64,000 nucleotides of DNA from Sthenelais limicola (Eukaryota; Annelida; Polychaeta; Phyllodocida; Sigalionidae), in assembly GCA_942159475.1 (NCBI GenBank), contig OW804099.1, positions 14,762,999-14,826,998 of the forward strand. The letters are read 5' to 3'. How positions within the stretch are numbered: the stretch's first letter is position 1; each line of letters starts with the position of its first letter. The position numbers and the translations under genes are program-made. Below the pieces are notes generated by a model. That model saw only the letters and a list, made by a program, of their open reading frames with translations. It had not been told where the DNA came from and did no database searches. Shown piece after piece: positions 45,536 through 60,900 of the stretch.

Positions 45536-47439
45536 ATTTATTTACAACTAGTAGTATATGTAGGCTGGTATTAGTTGCAGGATATATATATATACTAGAC
45601 TCACTGCTATCATGTATTTATTTACAACTAGTAGTATATGGAGGCTGGTATTAGTTGCAGGATACATATATATATACTAGACTCACTGCTATCATGTATT
45701 TATTTACAACCAGTAGTATATGGAGGCTGGTATTAGTTGCAGGACACATATAAATACTAGACTCACGGCTATCATGTATTTATTTACAACTAGTAGTATA
45801 TGGAGGCTGGTATTAGTTGCAGGATATATATACTAGACTCACTGCTATCATGTATTTATTTACAACTAGTAGTATATGGAGGCTGGTATTAGTTGCAGGA
45901 TACATATATATATACTAGACTCACTGCTATCATGTATTTATTTACAACCAGTAGTATATGGAGGCTGGTATTAGTTGCAGGACACATATAAATACTAGAC
46001 TCACGGCTATCATGTATTTATTTACAACTAGTAGTATATGGAGGCTGGTATTAGTTGCAGGATACATATATAGACTCACCGCTATCATGTATTTATTTAC
46101 AACTAGTAGTATATGTAGGCTGGTATTAGTTGCAGGATACATATATAGATAGACTCACTGCTATCCTGTATTTATTTACAACTAGTAGTATATGGAGGCT
46201 GGTATTAGTTGCAGGATACATATATAGACTCACCGCTATCATGTATTTATTTACAACTAGTAGTATATGTAGGCTGGTATTAGTTGCAGGATACATATAT
46301 AGACCCACTGCTATCCTCTATTTATTTACAACTAGTAGTATATGGAGGCTGGTATTAGTTGCAGGATATATATATATACTAGACTCACGGCTATCATGTA
46401 TTTATTTACAACTAGTAGTATATGGAGGCTGGTATTAGTTGCAGGATACATATATAGACTCACCGCTATCCTGTATTTATTTACAACTAGTAGTATATGT
46501 AGGCTGGTATTAGTTGCAGGATACATATATAGACTCACTGCTATCATGTATTTATTTACAACTAGTAGTATATGGAGGCTGGTATTAGTTGCAGGATACA
46601 TATATAGACTCACTGCTATCCTGTATTTATTTACAACTAGTAGTATATGGAGGCTGGTATTAGTTGCAGGATACATATAAATACTAGACTCACTGCTATC
46701 ATGTATTTATTTACAACTAGTAGTATATGGAGGCTGGTATTAGTTGCAGGATACATATATAGACTCACTGCTATCATGTATTTATTTACAACTAGTAGTA
46801 TATGGAGGCTGGTATTAGTTGCAGGATACATATAATAGACTCACCGCTATCATGTATTTATTTACAACTAGTAGTATATGGAGGCTGGTATTAGTTGCAG
46901 GATACATATAATAGACTCACTGCTATCATGTATTTATTTACAACTAGTAGTATATGGAGGCTGGTATTAGTTGCAGGATACATATATAGACTCACCGCTA
47001 TCCTGTATTTATTTACAACTAGTAGTATATGGAGGCTGGTATTAGTTGCAGGATACATATATAGATAGACTCACTGCTATCCTGTATTTATTTACAACTA
47101 GTAGTATATGGAGGCTGGTATTAGTTGCAGGATACATATATAGACTCACCGCTATCATGTATTTATTTACAACTAGTAGTATATGTAGGCTGGTATTAGT
47201 TGCAGGATACATATATAGACCCACTGCTATCCTCTATTTATTTACAACTAGTAGTATATGGAGGCTGGTATTAGTTGCAGGATATATATATATACTAGAC
47301 TCACTGCTATCATGTATTTATTTACAACTAGTAGTATATGGAGGCTGGTATTAGTTGCAGGATATATATATATACTAGACTCACTGCTATCATGTATTTA
47401 TTTACAACTAGTAGTATATGGAGGCTGGTATTAGTTGCA

Positions 47440-50400
47440 GGACACATATAAATTCTAGACTCACGGCTATCATGTATTTATTTACAACTAGTAGTATATG
47501 GAGGCTGGTATTAGTTGCAGGATACATATATATAGACTCACCGCTATCCTGTATTTATTTAAATCTAGTAGTATATGTAGGCTGGTATTAGTTGCAGGAT
47601 ACATATAAATACTAGACTCACTGCTATCATGTATTTATTTACAACTAGTAGTATATGGAGGCTGGTATTAGTTGCAGGACACATATAAATTCTAGACTTA
47701 CGGCTATCATGTATTTATTTACAACTAGTAGTCTATGGAGGCTGGTATTAGTTGCAGGATACATATATATAGACTCACCGCTATCCTGTATTTATTTACA
47801 TCTAGTAGTATATGTAGGCTGGTATTAGTTGCAAGATACATATAAATACTAGACTCACTGCTATCATGTATTTATTTACAACTAGTAGTATATGGAGGCT
47901 GGTATTAGTTGCAGGATACATATAAATAATAGACTCACTGCTATTATGTATTTATTTACAACTAGTAGTATATGTAGGCTGGTATTAGTTGCAGGATACA
48001 TATATAGTCTCACTGCTATCCTGTATTTATTTACAACTAGTAGTATATGGAGGCTGGTATTAGTTTCAGGATACATATATAGACTCACCGCTATCCTGTA
48101 TTTATTTACAACTAGTAGTATATGCAGGCTGGTATTAGTTGCAGGACACATATATAGACTCACTGCTATCCTGTATTTATTTACAACTAGTAGTATATGT
48201 AGGCTGGTATTAGTTGCAGGATACATATAAATACTAGACTCACTGCTATCATGTATTTATTTACAACTAGTAGTATATGGAGGCTGGTATTAGTTGCAGG
48301 ATACATATATAGACTCACTGCTATCCTGTATTTATTTACAACTAGTAGTATATGGGGGCTGGTATTAGTTGCAGGATACATATATAGACTCACCGCTATC
48401 CTGTATTTATTTACAACTAGTAGTATATGGAGGCTGGTATTAGTTGCAGGATACATATAAATACTAGACTCACTGCTATCATGTATTTATTTACAACTAG
48501 TAGTATATGGAGGCTGGTTTTAGTTGCAGGATACATATATATAGACTCACCGCTATCCTGTATTTATTTACAACTAGTAGTATATGGAGGCTGGTATTAG
48601 TTGCAGGTTACATATATAGACTCACTGCTATCATGTATTTATTTACAACTAGTAGTATATGGAGGCTGGTATTAGTTGCAGGATACATATATAGACTCAC
48701 AGCTATCATGTATTTATTTACAACTAGTAGTATATGGAGGCTGGTATTAGTTGCAGGATACATATATATAGACACACCGCTATCATGTATTTATTTACAA
48801 CTAGTAGTATATGTAGGCTGGTATTAGTTGCAGGATACATATATAGACCCACTGCTATCATGTATTTATTTACAACTAGTAGTATATGGAGGCTGGTATT
48901 AGTTGCAGGATACATATATAGACTCACGGCTATCATGTATTTATTTACAACTAGTAGAATATGGAGGCTGGTATTAGTTGCAGGATACATATATAGACTC
49001 ACTGCTATCATGTATTTATTTACAACTAGTAGTATATGGAGGCTGGTATTAGTTGCAGGATACATATATAGACCCACTGCTATCATGTATTTATTTACAA
49101 CTAGTAGTATATGGAGGCTGGTATTAGTTGCAGGATACATATATAGACTCACGGCTATCATGTATTTATTTACAACTAGTAGAATATGGAGGCTGGTATT
49201 AGTTGCAGGATACATATATAGACTCACAGCTATCATGTATTTATTTACAACTAGTAGTATATGGAGGCTGGTATTAGTTGCAGGATACATATAAATACTA
49301 GACTCACTGCTATCATGTATTTATTTACAACTAGTAGTATATGTAGGCTGGTATTAGTTGCAGGATACATATAAATACTAGACTCACTGCTATCATGTAT
49401 TTATTTACAACTAGTAGTATATGGAGGCTGGTTTTAGTTGCAGGATACATATATATAGACTCACCGCTATCCTGTATTTATTTACAACTAGTAGTATATG
49501 GAGGCTGGTATTAGTTGCAGGTTACATATATAGACTCACTGCTATCATGTATTTATTTACAACTAGTAGTATATGGAGGCTGGTATTAGTTGCAGGATAC
49601 ATATATAGACTCACAGCTATCATGTATTTATTTACAACTAGTAGTATATGGAGGCTGGTATTAGTTGCAGGATACATATATATAGACACACCGCTATCAT
49701 GTATTTATTTACAACTAGTAGTATATGTAGGCTGGTATTAGTTGCAGGATACATATATAGACCCACTGCTATCATGTATTTATTTACAACTAGTAGTATA
49801 TGGAGGCTGGTATTAGTTGCAGGATACATATATAGACTCACGGCTATCATGTATTTATTTACAACTAGTAGAATATGGAGGCTGGTATTAGTTGCAGGAT
49901 ACATATATAGACTCACTGCTATCATGTATTTATTTACAACTAGTAGTATATGGAGGCTGGTATTAGTTGCAGGATACATATATAGACCCACTGCTATCAT
50001 GTATTTATTTACAACTAGTAGTATATGGAGGCTGGTATTAGTTGCAGGATACATATATAGACTCACGGCTATCATGTATTTATTTACAACTAGTAGAATA
50101 TGGAGGCTGGTATTAGTTGCAGGATACATATATAGACTCACTGCTATCATGTATTTATTTACAACTAGTAGTATATGGAGGCTGGTATTAGTTGCAGGAT
50201 ACATATATAGACTCACTGCTATCATGTATTTATTTACAACTAGTAGTATATGGAGGCTGGTATTAGTTGCAGGATACATATAAATACTAGACTCACTGCT
50301 ATCATGTATTTATTTACAACTAGTAGTATATGGAGGCTGGTATTAGTTGCAGGATACATATAAATACTAGACTCACTGCTATCATGTATTTATTTACAAC

Positions 50401-53400
50401 TAGTAGTATATGGAGGCTGGTATTAGTTGCAGGATACATATAAATACTAGACTCACTGCTATCATGTATTTATTTACAACTAGTAGTATATGTAGGCTGG
50501 TATTAGTTGCAGGATACATATATATATACTAGACTCACTGCTATCCTGTATTTATTTACAACTAGTAGTATATGGAGGCAGGTATTAGTTGCAGGACACA
50601 TATATATAGACTCACCGCTATCATGTATTTATTTACAACTAGTAGTATATGGAGGCTGGTATTAGTTGCAGGATACATATATAGACTCACCGCTATCATG
50701 TATTTATTTACAACTAGTAGTATATGGGGGCTGGTATTAGTTGCAGGATACATATATAGACTCACTGCTATCATGTATTTATTTACAACCAGTAGTATAT
50801 GGAGGCTGGTATTAGTTGCAGGATACATATAAATACTAAACTCACTGCTATCATGTATTTATTTACAACCAGTAGTATATGGAGGCTGGTATTAGTTGCA
50901 GGATACATATATATAGACTCACGGCTATCCTGTATTTATTTACAACTAGTAGTATATGGAGGCTGGTATTAGTTGCAGGATACATATAAATACTAAACTC
51001 ACTGCTATCCTCTATTTATTTACAACTAGTAGTATATGTAGGCTGGTATTAGTTGCAGGATACATATAAATACTAGACTTACCGCTATCATGTATTTATT
51101 TACAACTAGTAGTATATGGAGGCTGGTATTAGTTGCAGGATACATATAAATACTAAACTCACGGCTATCATGTATTTATTTACAACTAGTAATATATGTA
51201 GGCTGGTATTAGTTGCAGGATACATATATAGACTCACAGCTATCATGTATTTATTTACAACTAATAGTATATGGAGGCTGGTATTAGTTGCAGGATACAT
51301 ATATATAGACTCACCGCTATCCTGTATTTATTTACAATTAGTAGTATATGGAGGCTGGTATTAGTTGCAGGATACATATATAGACTCACTGCTATCCTGT
51401 ATTTATTTACAACTAGTAGTATATGGAGGCTGGTATTAGTTGCAGGTTACATATATAGACTCACCGCTATCCTGTATTTATTTACAACTAGTAGTATATG
51501 GAGGCTGGTATTAGTTGCAGGATACATACATAGACTCACTGCTATCATGTATTTATTTACAACTAGTAGTATATGGAGGCTGGTATTAGTTGCAGGATAC
51601 ATATATAGCCTCACCGCTATCATGTATTTATTTACAACTAGTAGTATATGGAGGCTGGTATTAGTTGCAGGATACATATATAGACTCACTGCTATCATGT
51701 ATTTATTTACAACTAGTAGTATATGGAGGCTGGTATTAGTTGCAGGATACATATATAGACTCACAGCTATCATGTATTTATTTACAACTAGTAGTATATG
51801 GAGGCTGGAATTAGTTGCAGGATACATATAAAGACTCACTGCTATCATGTATTTATTTACAACTAGTAGTATATGGAGGCTGGTATTAGTTGCAGGATAC
51901 ATATATAGACTCACAGCTATCATGTATTTATTTACAACTAGTAGTATATGGAGGCTGGTATTAGTTGCAGGATACATATATAGACTCACTGCTATCATGT
52001 ATTTATTTACAACTAGTAATATATGTAGGCTGGTATTAGTTGCAGGATACATATATAGACTCACTGCTATCATGTATTTATTTACAACTAGTAATATATG
52101 TAGGCTGGTATTAGTTGCAGGATACATATAAAGACTCACTGCTATCATGTATTTATTTACAACTAGTAGTATATGGAGGCTGGTATTAGTTGCAGGTTAC
52201 ATATATAGACTCACCGCTATCCTGTATTTATTTACAACTAGTAGTATATGGAGGCTGATATTAGTTGCAGGATACATATATAGACTCACTGCTATCATGT
52301 ATTTATTTACAACTAGTAGTATATGGAGGCTGGTATTAGTTGTAGGATACATTTATAGACTCACAGCTATCATGTATTTATTTACAACTAGTGTTATATG
52401 TAGGCTGGTATTAGTTGCAGGATACATATATAGACTCACCGCTATCCTGTATTTATTTACATCTAGTAGTATATGTAGGCTGGTATTAGTTGCAGGATAC
52501 ATATATAGCCTCACCGCTATCATGTATTTATTTACAACTAGTAGTATATGGAGGCTGGTATTAGTTGCAGGATACATATATAGACTCACTGCTATCATGT
52601 ATTTATTTACAACTAGTAGTATATGGAGGCTGGTATTAGTTGCAGGATACATATATAGACTCACAGCTATCATGTATTTATTTACAACTAGTAGTATATG
52701 GAGGCTGGAATTAGTTGCAGGATACATATAAAGACTCACTGCTATCATGTATTTATTTACAACTAGTAGTATATGGAGGCTGGTATTAGTTGCAGGATAC
52801 ATATATAGACTCACAGCTATCATGTATTTATTTACAACTAGTAGTATATGGAGGCTGGTATTAGTTGCAGGATACATATATAGACTCACTGCTATCATGT
52901 ATTTATTTACAACTAGTAATATATGTAGGCTGGTATTAGTTGCAGGATACATATATAGACTCACTGCTATCATGTATTTATTTACAACTAGTAATATATG
53001 TAGGCTGGTATTAGTTGCAGGATACATATATAGACTCACTGCTATCATGTATTTATTTACAACTAGTAGTATATGGAGGCTGGTATTAGTTGCAGGATAC
53101 ATATATAGACTCACCGCTATCATGTATTTATTTACAACTAGTAGTATATGTAGGCTGGTATTAGTTGCAGGATACATATATAGACCCACTGCTATCCTCT
53201 ATTTATTTACAACTAGTAGTATATGGAGGCTGGTATTAGTTGCAGGATACATATATATATACTAGACTCACTGCTTTCATGTATTTATTTACAACCAGTA
53301 GTATATGGAGGCTGGTATTAGTTGCAGGATACATATAAATACTAAACTCACTGCTATCATGTATTTATTTACAACCAGTAGTATATGGAGGCTGGTATTA

Positions 53401-56400
53401 GTTGCAGGACACATATAAATTCTAGACTCACGGCTATCATGTATTTATTTACAACTAGTAGTATATGGAGGCTGGTATTAGTTGCAGGATACATATATAT
53501 AGACTCACCGCTATCCTGTATTTATTTAAATCTAGTAGTATATGTAGGCTGGTATTAGTTGCAGGATACATATAAATACTAGACTCACTGCTATCATGTA
53601 TTTATTTACAACTAGTAGTATATGGAGGCTGGTATTAGTTGCAGGACACATATAAATTCTAGACTTACGGCTATCATGTATTTATTTACAACTAGTAGTC
53701 TATGGAGGCTGGTATTAGTTGCAGGATACATATATATAGACTCACCGCTATCCTGTATTTATTTACATCTAGTAGTATATGTAGGCTGGTATTAGTTGCA
53801 AGATACATATAAATACTAGACTCACTGCTATCATGTATTTATTTACAACTAGTAGTATATGGAGGCTGGTATTAGTTGCAGGATACATATATAGACTCAC
53901 TGCTATCATGTATTTATTTACAACTAGTAGTATATGGAGGCTGGTATTAGTTGCAGGATACATATATACACTCACTGCTATCATGTATTTATTTACAACT
54001 AGTAGTATATGTAGGCTGGTATTAGTTGCAGGATACATATATAGACCCACTGCTATCATGTATTTATTTACACCTAGTAGTATATGGAGGCTGGTATTAG
54101 TTGCAGGATACATATATAGACTCACGGCTATCATGTATTTATTTACAACTAGTAGAATATGGAGGCTGGTATTAGTTGCAGGATACATATATAGACTCAC
54201 TGCTATCATGTATTTATTCACAACTAGTAGTATATGGAGGCTGGTATTAGTTGCAGGATACATATATAGACCCACTGCTATCATGTATTTATTTACAACT
54301 AGTAGTATATGGAGGCTGGTATTAGTTGCAGGATACATATATAGACTCACGGCTATCATGTATTTATTTACAACTAGTAGAATATGGAGGCTGGTATTAG
54401 TTGCAGGATACATATATAGACTCACTGCTATCATGTATTTATTTACAACTAGTAGTATATGGAGGCTGGTATTAGTTGCAGGATACATATATAGACTCAC
54501 TGCTATCATGTATTTATTTACAACTAGTAGTATATGGAGGCTGGTATTAGTTGCAGGATACATATAAATACTAGACTCACTGCTATCATGTATTTATTTA
54601 CAACTAGTAGTATATGGAGGCTGGTATTAGTTGCAGGATACATATAAATACTAGACTCACTGCTATCATGTATTTATTTACAACTAGTAGTATATGGAGG
54701 CTGGTATTAGTTGCAGGATACATATAAATAATAGACTCACTGCTATTATGTATTTATTTACAACTAGTAGTATATGTAGGCTGGTATTAGTTGCAGGATA
54801 CATATATAGACTCACTGCTATCCTGTATTTATTTACAACTAGTAGTATATGGAGGCTGGTATTAGTTTCAGGATACATATATAGACTCACCGCTATCCTG
54901 TATTTATTTACAACTAGTAGTATATGCAGGCTGGTATTAGTTGCAGGACACATATATAGACTCACTGCTATCCTGTATTTATTTACAACTAGTAGTATAT
55001 GTAGGCTGGTATTAGTTGCAGGATACATATAAATACTAGACTCACTGCTATCATGTATTTATTTACAACTAGTAGTATATGGAGGCTGGTATTAGTTGCA
55101 GGATACATATATAGACTCACTGCTATCCTGTATTTATTTACAACTAGTAGTATATGGGGGCTGGTATTAGTTGCAGGATACATATATAGACTCACCGCTA
55201 TCCTGTATTTATTTACAACTAGTAGTATATGGAGGCTGGTATTAGTTGCAGGATACATATAAATACTAGACTCACTGCTATCATGTATTTATTTACAACT
55301 AGTAGTATATGTAGGCTGGTATTAGTTGCAGGATACATATAAATACTACACTCACTGCTATCATGTATCTATTTACAACTAGTAGTATATGGAGGCTGGT
55401 TTTAGTTGCAGGATACATATATATAGACTCACCGCTATCCTGTATTTATTTACAACTAGTAGTATATGGAGGCTGGTATTAGTTGCAGGTTACATATATA
55501 GACTCACTGCTATCATGTATTTATTTACAACTAGTAGTATATGGAGGCTGGTATTAGTTGCAGGATACATATATAGACTCACAGCTATCATGTATTTATT
55601 TACAACTAGTAGTATATGGAGGCTGGTATTAGTTGCAGGATACATATATATAGACACACCGCTATCATGTATTTATTTACAACTAGTAGTATATGTAGGC
55701 TGGTATTAGTTGCAGGATACATATATAGACCCACTGCTATCATGTATTTATTTACAACTAGTAGTATATGGAGGCTGGTATTAGTTGCAGGATACATATA
55801 TAGACTCACGGCTATCATGTATTTATTTACAACTAGTAGAATATGGAGGCTGGTATTAGTTGCAGGATACATATATAGACTCACTGCTATCATGTATTTA
55901 TTTACAACTAGTAGTATATGGAGGCTGGTATTAGTTGCAGGATACATATATAGACCCACTGCTATCATGTATTTATTTACAACTAGTAGTATATGGAGGC
56001 TGGTATTAGTTGCAGGATACATATATAGACTCACGGCTATCATGTATTTATTTACAACTAGTAGAATATGGAGGCTGGTATTAGTTGCAGGATACATATA
56101 TAGACTCACTGCTATCATGTATTTATTTACAACTAGTAGTATATGGAGGCTGGTATTAGTTGCAGGATACATATATAGACTCACTGCTATCATGTATTTA
56201 TTTACAACTAGTAGTATATGGAGGCTGGTATTAGTTGCAGGATACATATAAATACTAGACTCACTGCTATCATGTATTTATTTACAACTAGTAGTATATG
56301 GAGGCTGGTATTAGTTGCAGGATACATATAAATACTAGACTCACTGCTATCATGTATTTATTTACAACTAGTAGTATATGGAGGCTGGTATTAGTTGCAG

Positions 56401-56450
56401 GATACATATAAATACTAGACTCACTGCTATCATGTATTTATTTACAACTA
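47440..56450. repeat. Long-range duplicated satellite block
   Basis: 47440-50400 is mirrored by 53400-56450 in the same orientation. Shared rare variants include TAGTAGTCTATGG, TTGCAAGATAC and GGCTGGTTTTAG. The offset is about 5,965 bp at both ends and 6,802 bp in the middle, so an internal block of about 830 bp differs in position. Inside, 48507-49400 repeats at an offset of 914 bp. Confidence 0.75.
51590..53060. repeat. 900-bp higher-order repeat (12 x 75 bp)
   Basis: Sequence around 51600-52140 recurs 900 bp downstream, including the single-copy-type variant GGCTGGAATTAG at 51803 and 52703. The offset equals exactly twelve 75-bp monomers. Confidence 0.8.
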
Positions 56451-57929
56451 GTAGTATATGTAGGCTGGTATTAGTTGCAGGATACATATAAATACTAGAC
56501 TCACTGCTATCATGTATTTATTTACAACTAGTAGTATATGGAGGCTGGTATTAGTTGCAGGATACATATAAATACTAGACTCACTGCTATCATGTATTTA
56601 TTTACAACATGTAGTATATGGAGGCTGGTATTAGTTGCAGGATTCATATAAATACTAGACTCACTGCTATCATGTATTTATTTACAACATGTAGTATATG
56701 GAGGCTGGTATTAGTTGCAGGATACATATAAATACTAGACTCACTGCTATCATGTATTTATTTACAACATGTAGTATATGGAGGCTGGTATTAGTTGCAG
56801 GATACATATAAATACTAGACTCACTGCTATCATGTATTTTTTTACAACTAGTAGTATATGTAGGCTGGTATTAGTTGCAGGATACATATAAATACTAGAC
56901 TCACTGCTATCATGTATTTATTTACAACTAGTAGTATATGGAGGCTGGTATTAGTTGCAGGATACATATAAATACTAGACTCACTGCTATTATGTATTTA
57001 TTTACAACTAGTAGTATATGTAGGCTGGTATTAGTTGCAGGATACATATATAGACTCACTGCTATCATGTATTTATTTACAACTAGTAGTATATGGAGGC
57101 TGGTATTAGTTTCAGGATACATATATAGACTCACCGCTATCCTGTATTTATTTACAACTAGTAGAATATGGAGGCTGGTATTAGTTGCAGGATACATATA
57201 AATACTAGACTCACTGCTATCATGTATTTATTTACAACTAGTAGTATATGGAGGCTGGTATTAGTTGCAGGATACATATATTGACTCACTGCTATCCTGT
57301 ATTTATTTACAACTAGTAGTATATGGGGGCTGGTATTAGTTGCAGGATACATATATAGACTCACGGCTATCCTGTATTTATTTACAACTAGTAGTATATG
57401 GAGGCTGGTATTAGTTGCAGGATACATATATAGACTCACTGCTATTATGTATTTATTTACAACTAGTAATATATGTAGGCTGGTATTAGTTGCAGGATAC
57501 ATATATAGACTCACTGCTATCATGTATTTATTTACAACTAGTAGTATATGGGGGCTGGTATTAGTTGCAGGATACATATAAATACTAGACTCACTGCTAT
57601 CATGTATTTATTTACAACTAGTAGTATATGGGGGCTGGTATTAGTTGCAGGATACATATATAGACTCACTGCTATCATGTATATATTTACAACTAGTAGT
57701 ATATGTAGGCTGGTATTAGTTGCAGGATACATAGATAGACCCACTGCTATCATGTATTTATTTACAACTAGTAGTATATGGAGGCTGGTATTAGTTGCAG
57801 GATACATATATAGACTCACTGCTATTATGTATTTATTTACAACTAGTAGTATATGGAGGCTGGTATTAGTTGCAGGATACATATATAGACTCACTGCTAT
57901 CCTCTATTTATTTACAACTAGTAGTATAT

Positions 57930-60900
57930 GGAGGCTGGTATTAGTTGCAGGATACATATATAGACTCACCGCTATCATGTATTTATTTACAACTAGTAGT
58001 ATATGGAGGCTGGTATTAGTTGCAGGATACATATATATACTAGACTCACTGCTATCATGTATTTATTTACAACCAGTAGTATATGTAGGCTGGTATTAGT
58101 TGCAGGATACACATATAGACTCACTGCTATCATGTATTTATTTACAACTAGTAGTATATGGAGGCTGGTATTAGTTGCAGGACACATATAAATACTAGAC
58201 TCACAGCTATCATGTATTTATTTACAACTAGTAGTATATGGAGGCTGGTATTAGTTGCAGGACACATATAAATACTAGACTCACGGCTATCCTGTATTTA
58301 TTTACAACTAGTAGTATATGGAGGCTGGTATTAGTTGCAGGATACATATAAATACTAGACTCACTGCTATCATGTATTTATTTACAACTAGTAGTATATG
58401 TAGGCTGGTATTAGTTGCAGGATACATATATAGACTCACTGCTATCATGTATTTATTTACAACTAGTAGTATATGGAGGCTGGTATTAGTTGCAGGATAC
58501 ATATATATAGACTCACGGCTATCATGTATTTATTTACAACTAGTAATCTATGTAGGCTGGTATTAGTTGCAGGATACATATATAGACTCACAGCTATCAT
58601 GTATTTATTTACAACTAATAGTATATGGAGGCTGGTATTAGTTGCAGGATACATATATATATACTAGACTCACTGCTATCATGTATTTATTAACAACTAG
58701 TAGTATATGGAGGCTGGTATTAGTTGCAGGATACATATATAGACTCACTGCTATCATGTATTTATTTACAACTAGTAGTATATGGAGGCTGGTATTAGTT
58801 GCAGGATACATATATATATACTAGACTCACTGCTATCATGTATTTATTTACAACTAGTAGTATATGGAGGCTGGTATTAGTTGCAGGATACATACATAGA
58901 CTCACTGCTATCATGTATTTATTTACAACTAGTAATATATGTAGGCTGGTATTAGTTGCAGGTTACATATATAGACTCACTGCTATCATGTATTTATTTA
59001 CAACTAGTAGTATATGGAGGCTGGTATTAGTTGCAGGATACATATAAATACTAGACTCACTGCTATCATGTATTTATTTACAACTAGTAGTATATGGAGG
59101 CTGGTATTAGTTGCAGGATACATATATAGACTCACTGCTATCATGTATTTATTTACAACTAGTAGTATATGTAGGCTGGTATTAGTTGCAGGATACATAT
59201 ATAGACTCACCGCTACCATGTATTTATTTACAACTAGTAGTATATGTAGGCTGGTATTAGTTGCAGGACACATATAAATACTAGACTCACGGCTATCATG
59301 TATTTATTTACAACTAGTAGTATATGGAGGCTGGTATTAGTTGCAGGATACATATATATAGACTCACGGCTATCCTGTATTTATTTACAACTAGTAGTAT
59401 ATGGAGGCTGGTATTAGTTGCAGGATACATATAAATACTAGACTCACTGCTATCATGTATTTATTTACAACTAGTAGTATATGGAGGCTGGTATTAGTTG
59501 CAGGATACACATACCAGACTCACTGCTACTGTGTATTTATTTACAACTAGTACTATATGGAGGCTGGTATTAGTTGCAGGATACATATATAGACTCACGG
59601 CTTTCCTGTATTTATTTACAACTAGTAGTATATGGAGGCTGGTATTAGTTGCAGGATACATATAAATACTAGACTCACTGCTATCATGTATTTATTTACA
59701 ACTAGTAGTATATGGGGGCTGGTATTAGTTGCAGGATACATATATAGACTCACTGCTATCATGTATATATTTACAACTAGTAGTATATGTAGGCTGGTAT
59801 TAGTTGCAGGATACATATATAGACTCACTGCTATCCTCTATTTATTTACAACTAGTAGTATATGGAGGCTGGTATTAGTTGCAGGATACATATATAGACT
59901 CACCGCTATCATGTATTTATTTACAACTAGTAGTATATGGAGGCTGGTATTAGTTGCAGGATACATATATATACTAGACTCACTGCTATCATGTATTTAT
60001 TTACAACCAGTAGTATATGTAGGCTGGTATTAGTTGCAGGATACACATATAGACTCACTGCTATCATGTATTTATTTACAACTAGTAGTATATGGAGGCT
60101 GGTATTAGTTGCAGGACACATATAAATACTAGACTCACAGCTATCATGTATTTATTTACAACTAGTAGTATATGGAGGCTGGTATTAGTTGCAGGACACA
60201 TATAAATACTAGACTCACGGCTATCCTGTATTTATTTACAACTAGTAGTATATGGAGGCTGGTATTAGTTGCAGGATACATATAAATACTAGACTCACTG
60301 CTATCATGTATTTATTTACAACTAGTAGTATATGTAGGCTGGTATTAGTTGCAGGATACATATATAGACTCACTGTGTCATGTATTTATTTACAACTAGT
60401 AGTATATGGAGGCTGGTATTAGTTGCAGGATACATATATATAGACTCACGGCTATCATGTATTTATTTACAACTAGTAATCTATGTAGGCTGGTATTAGT
60501 TGCAGGATACATATATAGACTCACAGCTATCATGTATTTATTTACAACTAATAGTATATGGAGGCTGGTATTAGTTGCAGGATACATATATATATACTAG
60601 ACTCACTGCTATCATGTATTTATTAACAACTAGTAGTATATGGAGGCTGGTATTAGTTGCAGGATACATATATAGACTCACTGCTATCATGTATTTATTT
60701 ACAACTAGTAGTATATGGAGGCTGGTATTAGTTGCAGGATACATATATATATACTAGACTCACTGCTATCATGTATTTATTTACAACTAGTAGTATATGG
60801 AGGCTGGTATTAGTTGCAGGATACATACATAGACTCACTGCTATCATGTATTTATTTACAACTAGTAATATATGTAGGCTGGTATTAGTTGCAGGATACA

